NCBI RefSeq assembly: GCF_963678635.1
Contig: NC_087062.1
Coordinates: 91,985,845 to 92,049,844 of the forward strand
Reading direction: 5' to 3'
DNA length: 64,000 nucleotides
From: Symsagittifera roscoffensis
Taxonomy: Eukaryota; Xenacoelomorpha; Acoela; Convolutidae
Part shown: positions 10,251 to 21,473 of the stretch, piece after piece
Position numbering within the stretch: position 1 is the stretch's first letter
How the letters are laid out: every line of letters begins with the position of its first letter
Notes under the pieces: model-generated
The model's database searches: none
What the model saw: the letters and a program-made list of their open reading frames with translations, nothing else
What the model was told of the DNA's origin: nothing
Program-made: the position numbers and the translations under genes

Positions 10251-10547
10251 TTATTTATTAAGGACTTAGGTAAACGAAAGAAAGACTAAAAAGCGAGAGG
10301 TATTAGGTTATTAATACACAGGCTAGGTATCAGTGACTGCACTGGTAACTTGCCTTTCAAAAAGAACCAGACTAATACAAAACAGGTCCGAACTCGGATA
10401 TCCGCGACACTAAGTCTAAATTAAAAAGAGCGTGACTCATTGGTGTGGATATAAACATAATACGTTTTTGGGAAAAGTGACTGCCCTGAGGATTTTAGTA
10501 GGTCTAGCTCGGGCAGTCCGAAGGCAGAATAGGTAACACAGTACTCG

Positions 10548-10766
10548 GTGGGTGCAATAGACGCCCACTTGAGAAAATTACTGCCTTCAAAGTTTTGTCT
10601 GTTTGGTGCAGCACCAAGCAGGGAAAGCTTTTTCTTTAAAAGACAGGTTCGACTATTGTACTGCGACCGACTAAGAGTACAAGACACATACGTTTTTTTA
10701 TATATACATTCATATTGTGTCAATATATATATTTTTTTGTTTTTTTTTTATTTTAAATCAACCTAA
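10548..10766 (+). CDS. Possible short upstream ORF in the leader
   Basis: A frame starting MGAIDAHLRK, kept in the minus-strand element (39944-40156) with the first 50 or so codons nearly unchanged; after that the two copies diverge. It overlaps the dyad at 10603-10617. The conservation can be explained by the RNA structure, so coding is doubtful. If translated it would be an upstream ORF ahead of Gag. Confidence 0.2.
   Translation: MGAIDAHLRKLLPSKFCLFGAAPSRESFFFKRQVRLLYCDRLRVQDTYVFLYIHSYCVNIYIFLFFFYFKST
10603..10617. other. 15-base dyad in the leader (TTGGTGCAGCACCAA)
   Basis: A perfect 7+1+7 inverted repeat, also present at 40087-40101 in the minus-strand copy. It lies about 420 nt upstream of the Gag start. 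The GTGC-N-GCAC core is shared with the dyad at 8067-8081. Confidence 0.45.
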
Positions 10767-11034
10767 ACTGTGCTTGATTGGGTAGTGAGTACACTATCTT
10801 TTAAAATTGACTGATAACATCATATTGTGCTAGTTTCCAGATCTTTGGACCGATAATCGGTCAGTGTGAATAAATTTTATACAAACTGTACTCTGACAAC
10901 ATACAGGGATTCGTGGTCACTATTTAGTAGGATCTGGTGAAATTTATTGTGTTGTGTCATTATTATTGTTAATAAAACTATAAGGTCTCTAGCAATTGAG
11001 TCAAGAGTGGGCATAGGAAAGTGACAAATAAAGA

Positions 11035-12433
11035 ATGAGTTTAGACAAGTCAAGGATACCAAAACGAGGTAATAGCTCTAGGAAATTCATACCTGAAAAG
11101 CAAAGAAAAACGATGACCGATCCTTTTGTGGATTGGATCAAGCGAACCCGGTCCGATAAAGAGGAGACGGTTTCAGGCAGAATGGTTGAAACGAGAAGTC
11201 AGAAGACCTCAGAAGAGCGAAGAGAACTGTTAGAAGTGGAGGTCAATACGGACCATACCATGAACGACAACCAGGGAGTAAATGGACTGGAAGGGAGAGG
11301 CAGAAGGCTGGCGAGTGAATCTACTCCGGTAGAACAAGGCCATGATTTTGCCACTTCCACCGGGACATTGGATCGAGAGGAGATGTCGGAACTGTCCGAC
11401 ATCTCAACTGAAGTAACGGCAACTAGAAGATCTCCGACAGACAACACTATGATGGCAAGCGGAACTGGAAAACAAACAACCTCATCATCGTTCTCAGAAA
11501 GAATGAAGAACACCTTCGGAAACATCTTTCCATTCAGCATGGGAGGAGGAGCAGGAAACGATGGTGAGTCCCAGGAGGAAGAGGATGAAGAGGAGCAAGG
11601 GGACTTTGGATCTCAAGTCAGCCTCAATAGTTCGATCCAGGAGAGTGAGGCACACGTCGGAAGAGAGACTGAAACCATGGATAAATTTGGTGTAGTGACA
11701 ACGATAAGCAAAGAGGCAAACACACCGGGCCAGTCAAAGGACTTCGCGATTAGGACAAGTTCGGAGCCACAACCTGGAGAGAGTAGAACCAGAGGGCTTG
11801 GCAACGCGTTAATGGATCCTGAATTAAATAATGAAAAGACGTTGAAGCAGAGAGTCAAGGCCCGGATCTCGACAAGCACGAAGTTACCTGGGACCGACAG
11901 GGTTACACCACCACTAGTGACGCCACTCATGGATAACGGGGCTGCACTAGAGGAAGCCTTAAACAACATAGTGGGCAGTTTAGGAGAACAAAATGAACAG
12001 ATGTCGATAAGGATGAGTGAACTAGAAAGAGCAGTTCACATTGAAAGAGAAAGTCTGCGGGAAGAAATAAACCGCAACAGACAAGAAGTTGACAGAAGCG
12101 AAAAACGCTTGAAAGAAAGAACGGACGAACATATAACGAGGAACTTGTCGCGAATGACAAGAGAGGCGGAACAGAGGGAGTTACGTTTAAGAGCCGACAT
12201 GGAGAAGTTAAGAATTCAGCAAGAGCAGTCTCTTGGGACTCTTGACACAAAGATAGACGCGATGATGGAGAGGCGAACTCAGGCTATCATGTATAGGTTG
12301 GACGGGCTACTAAGCAGCAAGAGTGGACCAAAAGAAGGAGAGCCGAACTCGGGAGGTCCCAGCAGGGAACCGAGGGTGAACTTCAATGAACATCAAAGGA
12401 GGAAGACGTATGGATCCACTAGAGGCAGGGGGC
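11035..12433 (+). pseudogene. gag: Gag N-terminal region of the plus-strand Gag-Pol
   Basis: The ATG at 11035 opens the Gag-Pol frame; the minus-strand copy starts at the matching methionine. The N-terminus is basic, followed by an acidic, Ser/Thr-rich, probably disordered region. A coiled coil lies at about residues 325-420, dense in Glu, Arg and Leu heptads. Near 12427-12433 a run of five G, four in the other copy, shifts the frame, so this piece would end early at 12462. In the minus-strand copy the region reads straight into the capsid and zinc-knuckle part, so this is a mutation and not a programmed frameshift. Gag would assemble the particle in the cytoplasm. Confidence 0.85.
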
Positions 12434-15400
12434 AGTTCATCAGGCTATGCCACAAGGGGTAATACAGCATGGGGCCCGAACAGTAGAGCAAGTTCAACGG
12501 GGAACAGACAAACCTCGAACGAACGACCAACGCAAAGCACACATGCGACTGGGAGAAGCGATTCTGGCAACATGGGGCATACAAGCCCGAGGAGGAGTCA
12601 CATGGGCCAAGCGGGAAACGCTCATGGTGATTCGGATTGCAGGGATGCACCGCACACAGAGCCTTCGACAAGGTGTGAGGACACTCAAGCGGGACACTCA
12701 AGGGATGCTACGGCAATGGCCACAGCATTTGAACCCCTGAACAGGTCTTTAGAGACATTCCTGACGAGGTTATCAAGAACCAATGAACGCAGTGAGAAGT
12801 CCAGAAGAGTCTTTAAGAAACCAAGATGCTACAAAGACGAATCTGATGGCTGTATTGATACCTGGATAGAGGTAATGAAGCTGCATTTCGAGGAAGAGGA
12901 CTTGTCGGAGAGACAGGAATGCAGCGCGCTCACCAGCAACTTAGAAGGGACAGCCCTGAACTGTGTCATGGCCAAGAAACAGTATCAACGTGACACTGCT
13001 GAGAAAATCTTCGAAATCTTGTTAAACCGTTTCGGATCAGGGGTGCAGGGGCACCAGGCGATGATGCGCTTCGAGAAACGGAGGCAACGAGAAGATGAAA
13101 CAATAGACAAGTTTCTCGATGATTTGGAAATGCTGAGAAGATGCAGCCAACCGGATGAGTCAAACCGAAGGATGAACCTGGCCGTAGCCTCAAAATTCAT
13201 CGATGGTGTGAAAAATGATGAACTTCGTACGATGCTAGCAACGCATTACACACCACTATCAACTAATGCGCCAACACCGGAGGAGTTGAGGCTCAAATCA
13301 AAAGAGTATCTTTTGTTGAAACCTCCTTCGAGATCTGGATATTACAAGAACAATTATGGCAATTTTAACAACGGACCAGCAAACCAAGGGAACAATTGGT
13401 ACAAACCGAGGGATGATATGGACAAGAGACGTTCTTGTGCTAATTGCAGTTCAACAGACCATCATGTGTCAGCATGCCCAGCTTACAAACAGGGCATGAA
13501 AGCAATAGGCTTTAGCCTCGAGGACGAAGATGCGTCAGAGTTGGATCATGAGGATTTCATGAGAGGAGTAATTGCAAAATTCGGCCCGAGGTGTTTCTTT
13601 TGTAACTTGGAAGGTCATTTAAAATCAGATTGTCCGCAATTCTGGGATGCAGTAGCAGACATCAAGCATCCAAGACATGAAGAAGCTTTGTCAGGAGTGA
13701 AAGCCAGCAAGGCTCGACTTTTGAGTGAAGCGGAGGCACGCAGAAAGGATAAACCTCAAGAGCTGGTGGCAAAGAAGATGCAAGCGGTAACAGAGGAAGC
13801 ACGTGATCCGGAACCAGCAACTGCGGCCGATGACTTCAAAATCGATTATAGGGCAGCTGCGAGGGATGCTATAAATAGAGTACAGCAGGAACTAGTGACG
13901 AAAGAGATTGAGCAAAAGGTGAAACTCGAGCTGGAGAATGAAAAATTACAGGAGCAACTGAACGCCTTTGAAGCAACGGAAGTTGAAGAGGCAAAAGCAC
14001 CAAGCAGCTTGAGGTTCGGTATGGCACCGCAAGGAAGTAAAATACAGTCGATAATCTCGGTGGCAGGGCATCAGGTAATCAGAAATCTGAGTGAACCGTC
14101 TGAGTTCACTATGATGCATTTGGACACATATGCAGACTATCTGAGGCAGATGGAGCCACGCACCGAGTCGAGGGCTGTGAGGGCACTACTAACCACGGGT
14201 GGCCCTCGCATGAAGAAACTTCATGGACGCTACCTAGAAGTCTATGGGCCGTATCAAGTGATGCTGAACGTGGATGGGATCAGTATCTACACCAGGACTT
14301 ATGTAACGACAGATGATGACCAAATAGGGCAGATCTATTTGGGTGAAGAGGAACTCAAAGTCCGCAGAATAGGCCATGACGCCATGATGGAACAAGACGC
14401 GGTACACATTGGATATGAAGCAGATGTGACAGCCCACCTGCTGGACACCAACGGAACAAAAATCGGAGTCACAGGGCTTCTGGACACAGGAGCGGTGGTG
14501 AGTGTGATGCCGATAAAAACTTGGGAAAGAATGGGCTTCACACGGGAAGATCTGATTCCTACGAACCTACGACTGGCCGCCGCAAATCGAGGAGCCATCT
14601 ACGTAGCCGGAAGAACACCGATAACGGTCCTTCACATGGGAGGACGAGACCTTTGGATGAGCTTCCTGGTGGTAGAGAATCTGGACGACGCCGACCAATT
14701 CATCTTGGGCAGAGATTTTGTCAGGAATTTTGACGTGATGATTGACTTGAACAACGGTCTAATACGGATTAGAAACCCGGACCGAAAGTATGTTAAGAGA
14801 CCAATTAATAGGATAATAACAGATGAAAATAAGGTACCAGTTTTTTTGGATAGAAAAGTAAAGTTACAACCAGGACAAGCTGTAGTAGCAATTTTTAGAA
14901 TGAGAAATTTAAATTCGTTAAGTGATAGCAAACAGGTTTGCTTAGTACCGAATCCAAATAGTCAGAGTTCGGTGATTTTAGGCCGGAGCTTCTCGGTAAC
15001 GCGAAACGGACTGTGTGTCAGTGTGTTGTTGAACACACTGGACACCACGGTTTCAATCCAGCGTGGAAAGAAGCTTGGCTACGCTTTGCCGATGAGGACC
15101 GACTATGAGGAGACACAAAACTTAAAGAAACATAATGTGAAAGACTGTCCTTATCATGCAAATAAAGATAAAATCTTAAAGAGAATTAATGAATTAAAAT
15201 CTATTCATAAATTGTTTTCAATGAAATCCGAAACGGACGACGGCTTATCAAGTTGCTCAAATTTTCCGGAACGCCCCTCGTCATATGAACTAGATTCTTA
15301 CAAACCGGTTTTGCCAGAAATAGAACATTTAAAAGGAAAAATAGGTGAGGGAGATTTTGAAAAATTGCGGGACCTCCTAAATCGGAACGCCGAGGTATTT

Positions 15401-16235
15401 TCAAAACATAAGGCGGACATCGGTTGCTGTAATTTCGTCGAACACGAAATCGAACTAGAAGAGGGCGCCGTTCCCCATAGGGAAGGCGCAAGGCGAATGA
15501 CGCCACATAAATCGGAAGCGTGCCGAGCGGAAATAGAAATGTTGCTTGAATACGACATGATAGAACCCTCGAAATCGCCGTGGGCTTGCGGGGTAGTCAT
15601 GGCGAAAAAGAAAGGGGGGCAGCTTAGATTTTGTTGCGACTTTCGTTACTTGAACGCGGTAACGATTAAAGATGCGTACCCGATACCGCGAATAGACGAG
15701 AGCCTATCCAAACTTGGTGATGCAAAGTTCTTCACCACATTGGACTTGGGTTCTGCCTTCTGGCAGGTTCCTCTGCGAAAGAAGGACAGAGAGAAAACCG
15801 GTTTCGCGTGCGAATTGGGGTTGTACCAGTGGAAGAGGATGCCCTTCGGCTTGTGCAATGCAACAGCAACTTTTCAAAGGCTGATGACTCAGGCTTTGAC
15901 AGGAGTGACCAAAAAGTACGGGAATCTCTTGATGTGCTACGTGGATGATGTAGTCATAGCGACACCGACCCTGGAGGATCACATTGATGGGCTCGATGAG
16001 GTCTTCGGATGTATGAAAAGAGCAGGCTTGAAATGCAAACCATCGAAATGTGAAATCCTTAGGGATTCGATCAAGTACCTGGGAAGAATGGTGGACAGGC
16101 ATGGTGTGAGGCCAGATCCAGAAGCAGTAGAGGCTGTGCTGACATGGAAAGCTCCTAGAACGGACACACAGCTCATGAGCTTCCTAGGGTTTGCCAATTA
16201 CTACCGTGAATTCATTAAAGGATATGGTGTATCAA
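12434..16235 (+). pseudogene. pol: Gag capsid and zinc knuckles, protease and RT of the plus-strand Gag-Pol
   Basis: The second frame of the broken Gag-Pol. Domain order: a retrotransposon-type capsid domain (about 12810-13330); two CX2CX4HX4C zinc knuckles (13436-13477 and 13592-13633); a helical linker; an aspartic protease with LLDTGAVVS (active-site DTGA at 14483-14494) and later ILGRDF; and reverse transcriptase with LDLGSAFWQV, MPFGLCNATATFQ and the YVDD catalytic motif at 15938-15949. Relative to the other copy a block of about 24 bases is missing near 14010. A 7-base insertion near 16226-16235 then shifts the frame just before RNase H. Motifs place it firmly in Ty3/gypsy. Confidence 0.92.
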
Positions 16236-18119
16236 GACAAGGTGTATCCGATGCAGAAGCTGATGCGCAACAAAGGGAAGAAGTTCGAATGGAACGATGA
16301 GGCACAAGTTGCTTTCGAGAACATAAAGCGGGAACTGTGCGAAGCGCCAGTGCTGGGCATGCCTACAGAAAAGGGCATGTATGTTCTTGACACAGACGCA
16401 TCGGTGGTGGCCATCTCAGGAATATTGCATCAAGAGCAAGAATGGAACGGAAGAACAGTTCTCCGTCCCATTGCATACGGCAGCAAAGTCTTGAGTGACA
16501 CAGAGATGAAATATGGCGCACCAAAAGCAGAAATGTTTGCAGTAGTCACCTTCGTGGAGAAGTACCGTGCATACTTGGGGAGCGCTCCCTTCAAGTTACG
16601 CGTGGACAACAGAGCGTTATCCTGGTTGAAGACCTACTCGATGGATCAGAGTTATATTGGTAGGTGGATAGTAAGACTGGATGGCTACCATATGATAATC
16701 GAACATAGGATGCGTGACAAACACCAGAATGCTGACAGCCTCAGTAAGAAAACTGAATTCTATGAAAGATTGGAGCAGAAGCAGGCCAATCAGGCGGAAG
16801 TAAAGGAGGGATTCTCGTTTCTGGACAAAGAAACTTATGAAGCGCTTCCCTTAACGAGATGGTTGGATAAGTCTGGACATCCAATTCCAGGGCATCCTGA
16901 GTTACCTGTAGAGAAAGCGGCCGAGATAAAGATCCTGTCCAAGGAGGATCCGGTCCCCTTGGATTTGTTGCTGCGCTCGAACCTGGTCCAGCAAGAACTC
17001 TCTCGCATGAATATAAACAGCCTCTCATTATTGGATAAAACGGTGCAAGTCACACCACAAGTAATGCGGATGCTGGGTGGATTGTTAGAAAGAGAAGTGA
17101 CCAGAGATGACCCCGAGTGGACAGCAGCAGTGGCATCGCTGACAGTCAGTGAGAAGGTGAAGATCATGCCGTCCAGACGACAGCACGAAGAGAACGAAAG
17201 GGATTGTAGGACAATAGTTCAGCAACTAGTATCCTCAATACCCCAGGAGATTTTAACAAGTACTTCTTACGGACAGAAAGAACAGGGGAGCAGCAAGCGA
17301 AAGAAAACCGTCACCTTTGTAGACCGGGATAAAGAGGGTGAAGTTGTAAAACAAAATCTGCTGCAAGACTATTTGTCAGGGGAGAAGGATAAGGAGAAAA
17401 ACCAGCGATCACAAGATCAACACCCGGGACAAGTGAATTGGTCCGGGGAGTCCGAGATAGACGAGAAAATTCCTGATGAGAAACAGGACCTAGAGAACAA
17501 GGTTTTGTCCGGGGAGTTCAGATGGATGCGAAGGAAATACAGACATGATCTGGAGGAGCGTGCAGTCTCCAGCACAACACCTTCGACGGATAATGATTCC
17601 CGAAACTCAGGAATGGATACCTATTCCGACAGGAACTCGAACTCGGGATCAGAACTGTCAGAACTAGCGATACACACGCTACTAGTGGAAACTCGGGCGA
17701 GAGACCTGGACAGAGAGGTGTACCAGGATCCAGACAGCGCTCGCTACCTTATACCGAGCGAAAGTGTCTTTGACAACGCAGCGGATGACTTAGAAACAAT
17801 AGCAGTATTGAAACGTTCGATGAGCTTATTGCCACAGAAAGAGGCAGTCAGGACTGATCTTCAACCGTTTCAGCAAGAAACACAACCTTTGGCGAAGATT
17901 TGGTGTGTTAAGATGGAAGAAGACACACATCAGCCCAACGAGCTGAATAGTCAGATGAGGGTCATGAAGACGTACTTGAAGGCGAGATACAGACTCTCGG
18001 ACCTTCTAAGGGCGCAGAGAAATGATCGCATGACAAGCAACCTAAAAAGGTGGATAGAAAACGGTGCACCTGACAAAGGTGACCTAGAAGAAGACAGCTA
18101 TAGGATCCTGAGACAATAA
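16236..18119 (+). pseudogene. pol: RNase H and long connector of the plus-strand Gag-Pol
   Basis: It continues Pol in the next frame after the 7-base insertion. RNase H is recognisable by LDTDASVVAISGILHQ (Asp of DTDAS at 16389-16391), the later KAEMFAVVTF and DNRALSWL, and the terminal NADSLSK. A connector of about 400 residues without a recognised fold follows. It is rich in Asp, Glu, Ser and Arg and sits between RNase H and integrase, much longer than usual for gypsy. The frame ends at a TAA at 18117-18119 that is in frame with the integrase part; the other copy has a sense codon at this point, so it is a nonsense mutation. The matching connector end is lost from the minus-strand copy by a 130-bp deletion. 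Confidence 0.9.
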
Positions 18120-20615
18120 TTCATGCAGAAGGAGGGGAGATTATATCTGAACAAGGACGGGATCGTGGCTTGCAGGAGAAGAGAAGAAGACAAGGTCTTA
18201 TACAAATATAACGCGATAGTGTTGCCGCAACTATATCAGACAGAACTATTATTCAGGTCGCATGATCAGATGGGCCATCAAGGGATCGACAAAGTGTATC
18301 AGAGGGTCCTGAAGCGCTTTGAGTGGCCTGGAATGAAAAAGGCATGTGAGAAATGGGTAACAGCCTGCCTGTCATGCCAACAGGTCAAGGATCCAAGGAA
18401 GTTGCGATTTCCTTTAGAGTCGATTGAGTCGTCTGAATTCAACGAGGTGGTGCAGATAGATCACCAGAAGATATGCATGACAGACAGCGGTTACAACCAA
18501 GTCTTGGTCATGATAGATCACTTCACGAAGTATGCAGAGGCCGTGCCCTGCATAACTGCCTCGGCGGAAGAGACATGCGACCACCTGATCAATACGTGGA
18601 TAGCAAGACATGGTTGTCCAATGACGTTTCAATCGGATAATGGAACAGCTTTCGTAGGAGAGCGTACGAAAGAGCTTATGAGACGCTCACAGGTTGCTCA
18701 GGCTCACTCCACGACATACCACCCCCAGACGAATGGCTTAGTGGAAAGACAGAATAGGACGTTAGTGTCGATGCTGAGAGTAAATTGTTCCTGGTACATG
18801 ACCGATTGGGACAGATACCTTCCACAGGTAATGGGAGCCTATAATTGCACGCAAAATTCCACCACTGGAGTTAGTCCACACATGATGCTAACTGGACACG
18901 AAAAGTCTTTACCCTTAACCTTCTTCTACCCAGAGTATGAGGGGAAGAAAACATCTCCACAGGTTTACGTGAGGGATGTGATCAGACGTCAACAGGAGTT
19001 GAACGATCTGTGTAGACGAAATACTCAGCAAGCACAGGCAAGGCAGAGGAAAAGATTCGACAAGAAAGCAGCTGGTGCAAAAGCTTACTCGGTGGGAGAC
19101 TATGTATGGGTATTTCAGAACGTTATACCACCGAAAGGGACAAAGAAACTTCTAAAGAAATGGAGGGGACCCTTCATGATTACGGAGGTGCACCAGGAGG
19201 GACGCTTTTATAGACTGAGTACTGGCCGGGCCGCCCACTACGAGAACATCAAGCCACACAATCCATCGACAGAAGACTGGTGTATACCTGCAGACATGGA
19301 AGAAGGGGATTATCTAATGATGGACCCTGCTTGTGAGGTCAATGAAAAAGGCACCAGGGAGAAGAACGATGGAAACGAAGTCGTAGAGGAAGGCACGGAT
19401 ACACCATTGGACCTGGATCCAAACGAACAGATCGAAGCAGACGATGAAACATTGCCCTACGCAGAGGAAGATTGGCAGGATTCCGAACAGACAGAGGTTC
19501 CCAAGAACATGGAACCAGATCTTCCGTTCACGATGCAGACTCGTCAGAAAGACGGGACGAGACCAAGAAAGAAATACAATCCTTACGGTGACGACTTTGT
19601 AGTGGATAGGATAGATCTAAAGAATATAGTGGAGGAAGTAGTGGGTTTAGAGGAAATAACCGTGTCACAAGACATTGACATAGTCGATGATCACAACGAT
19701 GAGTGGGTTGACGACTGGTCGAAACCCGAAGTAGAATTCGACGATGAGCAACAGCAGTCAAATGAACAAGACCTGACGAACCTGCGCGTCTTAGAGTGGC
19801 TGAACGAAATGACATCAGACCCTAAGGAGACCAGCGTTACGATTCAAGACGTAGATCGCGAAAGCGCGAAATACATTAAGACCGAACGAGATGATCCTTC
19901 CTGGGCTGCCCAGGAAGGACAACTTCTCATTCCAGCTTCTAACCTTGACTTAATACCCGGTATGCGATCGACGGGGACGCCGATGGATATTTTTGTCCGG
20001 GGAGTGGGGGTAGGACTTACCCACACTGAAAACTTGATAATAAAAAAATTGAGAATAGCAAGAGAAACAGGAGACTTAGAAGCAGAAACAGGCGACGAAC
20101 CTAAGAAACCTGACATAGGCAGGGTAGTTGAGTCATATTTTAATTTACCAAATGAATATTCCAGTAACATAATACTAACAGACAGTGATTTCATACTCAC
20201 AAACAGAACATGTGCGATAGCAATCACCGCAGACATGAGTTTTAGGACAGCGCTAGCGGCAGATTTTAAGAGGGAATACAAAAACGTGGAATTCCTTTGG
20301 AAGCAAAGACCAGGGATAGGGGGCGTAGCAGCCTTACCTCCGGCGGTGTCGCAGATACCGGGAAAGTACTTGTGCTTCTTGGTAACGAGGGCGACGGAGA
20401 AGCAGCACGTGGACCCAGGAAACCTAGTCTTGTCTTTGACGAGGCTGAGGGACTTCCTTGTGGAAATGGACGTGAAGGAGCTTTCGCTTCCAGTGTACGA
20501 TCCAAATAGAGGAAGACTGCATCCTCGGGAATTGTACGCGCTTGTACACGTGATATTCTCTGATACGAACATACAAGTATTCCTACATAAGAAATATTAT
20601 TTAAGTATAGGCTGA
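18120..20615 (+). pseudogene. pol: Integrase, acidic linker and C-terminal macro-like domain of the plus-strand Pol
   Basis: In frame with the preceding part, separated only by the TAA at 18117. Integrase has the zinc-binding HX4H...CX2C region (HDQMGH, CLSC) and a complete catalytic triad: Asp at 18459, Asp at 18636 and Glu at 18744, with 35 residues between the last two. A GPF-type module (KKWRGPFMITEV) follows, then about 280 acidic residues. Residues about 690-828 resemble a macro domain of the OARD1/TARG1 kind: CAIAITADMS, LAADFKREY, GKYLCFLVTRA, LSLTRLRDFLV, ELSLPVYD and HVIFSDTNIQVFLH follow that fold's order. The Gly-rich loops expected to grip ADP-ribose are altered (TAL for GAG, DPNRGR for a GCGLD-type loop), so binding is uncertain. 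Confidence 0.88.
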
Positions 20616-21005
20616 GTGATGTGCGAAAGAGTGTTAGGCCAAAGACCAAGTTGCATGTAATATGTGATATGTGTGTTATGTTATGTTATGTGTTAGGTTA
20701 TTAAGATCATGGGTAAGTAAGCGTTAGTGACCATGAACAACTAAATGACGATCTTGGGAATAGATCCAAAGTTTGGACTGTCCAATCTTAGGTCGAATTC
20801 CAAAATTTTCGAAACCAATTGATTTTAACAAATTTTAGGATAAATATCTTTTTATCTGAACTGTTTTAAGCAAATTTTAACGATATATGTTAAGGTGAAA
20901 CTGACAAGTGTGACATTCGTGATTTCTTTTCTAGATCCTGATTGATCATTTAAATTACGCACTTGAGTCAAAGAATCGAATCAAATCAAACTTGAAAAGA
21001 ATAGA
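20616..21005 (+). promoter_or_regulatory. Gag-Pol/ORF2 spacer with a candidate 3' splice site
   Basis: 390 bases with no gene. A run of GTTATGTTATG repeats lies near 20677-20700. A pyrimidine tract and AG (TTTCTTTTCTAG, AG at 20933-20934) stand 71 bases before the ORF2 ATG. The minus-strand copy keeps the same tract and the following ATCCTGATTGATCATTT (about 30160-30187). This would allow a spliced subgenomic mRNA for ORF2, as env genes use; candidate donors conserved in both copies are at 10345 and 10533. Splicing is inferred, not shown. Confidence 0.5.
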
Positions 21006-21473
21006 ATGGACAATTTCAACCTGGATGAATTGATGGACCTGGCAGAGGCATATGTAGGACCGATGGTAGATGCGATCTATCGTCGGCTGATCGAACGAGA
21101 CTTCGCTCTGGAGGACCCAGAGGTGGTCATGTTGCTGACCGCCCTGATTAACATCTTGGGGCACGACAACCGTGGGGACCGCCCCACGGAAGTCCTGTTG
21201 ATGGCAGCATATGGAGAAAGAGGAGTACTAGACCGCCCGAACATGAGAGTGATGAGGTGGAGAAACGGGGCTCTCTCAGGGAGTGGCTTGGCGAATGAGC
21301 CTGGATTGGGAAGTTCTAGGACTTACCAACCAGGTGAGATGCCAATGCCCTCTAAGCCTAAAACTGGGCTGACGAGAATGCATCGGGAGATGAACAGCGA
21401 GGCGACCTCGTCTGGTTCACCACTGAGAGCAGCTGTGCCACCAAAAAGGGCGAAAGTAACACAGAAGGTTTAG
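21006..21473 (+). pseudogene. ORF2 N-terminal region, plus-strand giant element
   Basis: Starts at the ATG at 21006 (MDNFNLDELMDLAEAY). It has an alpha-helical N-terminal block of about 80 residues, then a Gly/Ser/Pro-rich and basic segment (VPPKRAKV) that could act as a nuclear localisation signal. A TAG at 21471-21473 interrupts the frame; the other copy has CAG there, so it is a point mutation and the frame continues in the next entry. No known family for this block. Confidence 0.75.

Larger units (their letters stand above)
7322..11034 (+). other. Long untranslated leader of the plus-strand giant element
   Basis: 3.7 kb between the 5' LTR and the Gag-Pol start, with no convincing sense ORF of size. 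It contains the PBS (7334-7348), two 15-base dyads (8067-8081 and 10603-10617), an internal 694-bp tandem duplication (8348-9602), and some 20 copies of an ATCCGGAGGGGTC motif between 8143 and 10250. It also holds candidate splice donors such as 10345 and 10533. The minus-strand copy has a shorter counterpart at 39681-42613. Confidence 0.85.

Noticed and set aside
12386-12462. Programmed frameshift between Gag and Pol
   Set aside because: The other copy has one G fewer in the run and reads straight through, so the shift is a mutation or a sequencing error.
18117-18119. TAA as a read-through stop before integrase
   Set aside because: The minus-strand copy has a sense codon in the same place, and no read-through context is evident.
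19844-20572. 242-codon antisense frame over the macro-like domain
   Set aside because: It is a shadow of the sense coding region with no motif, and it is not kept in the other copy.
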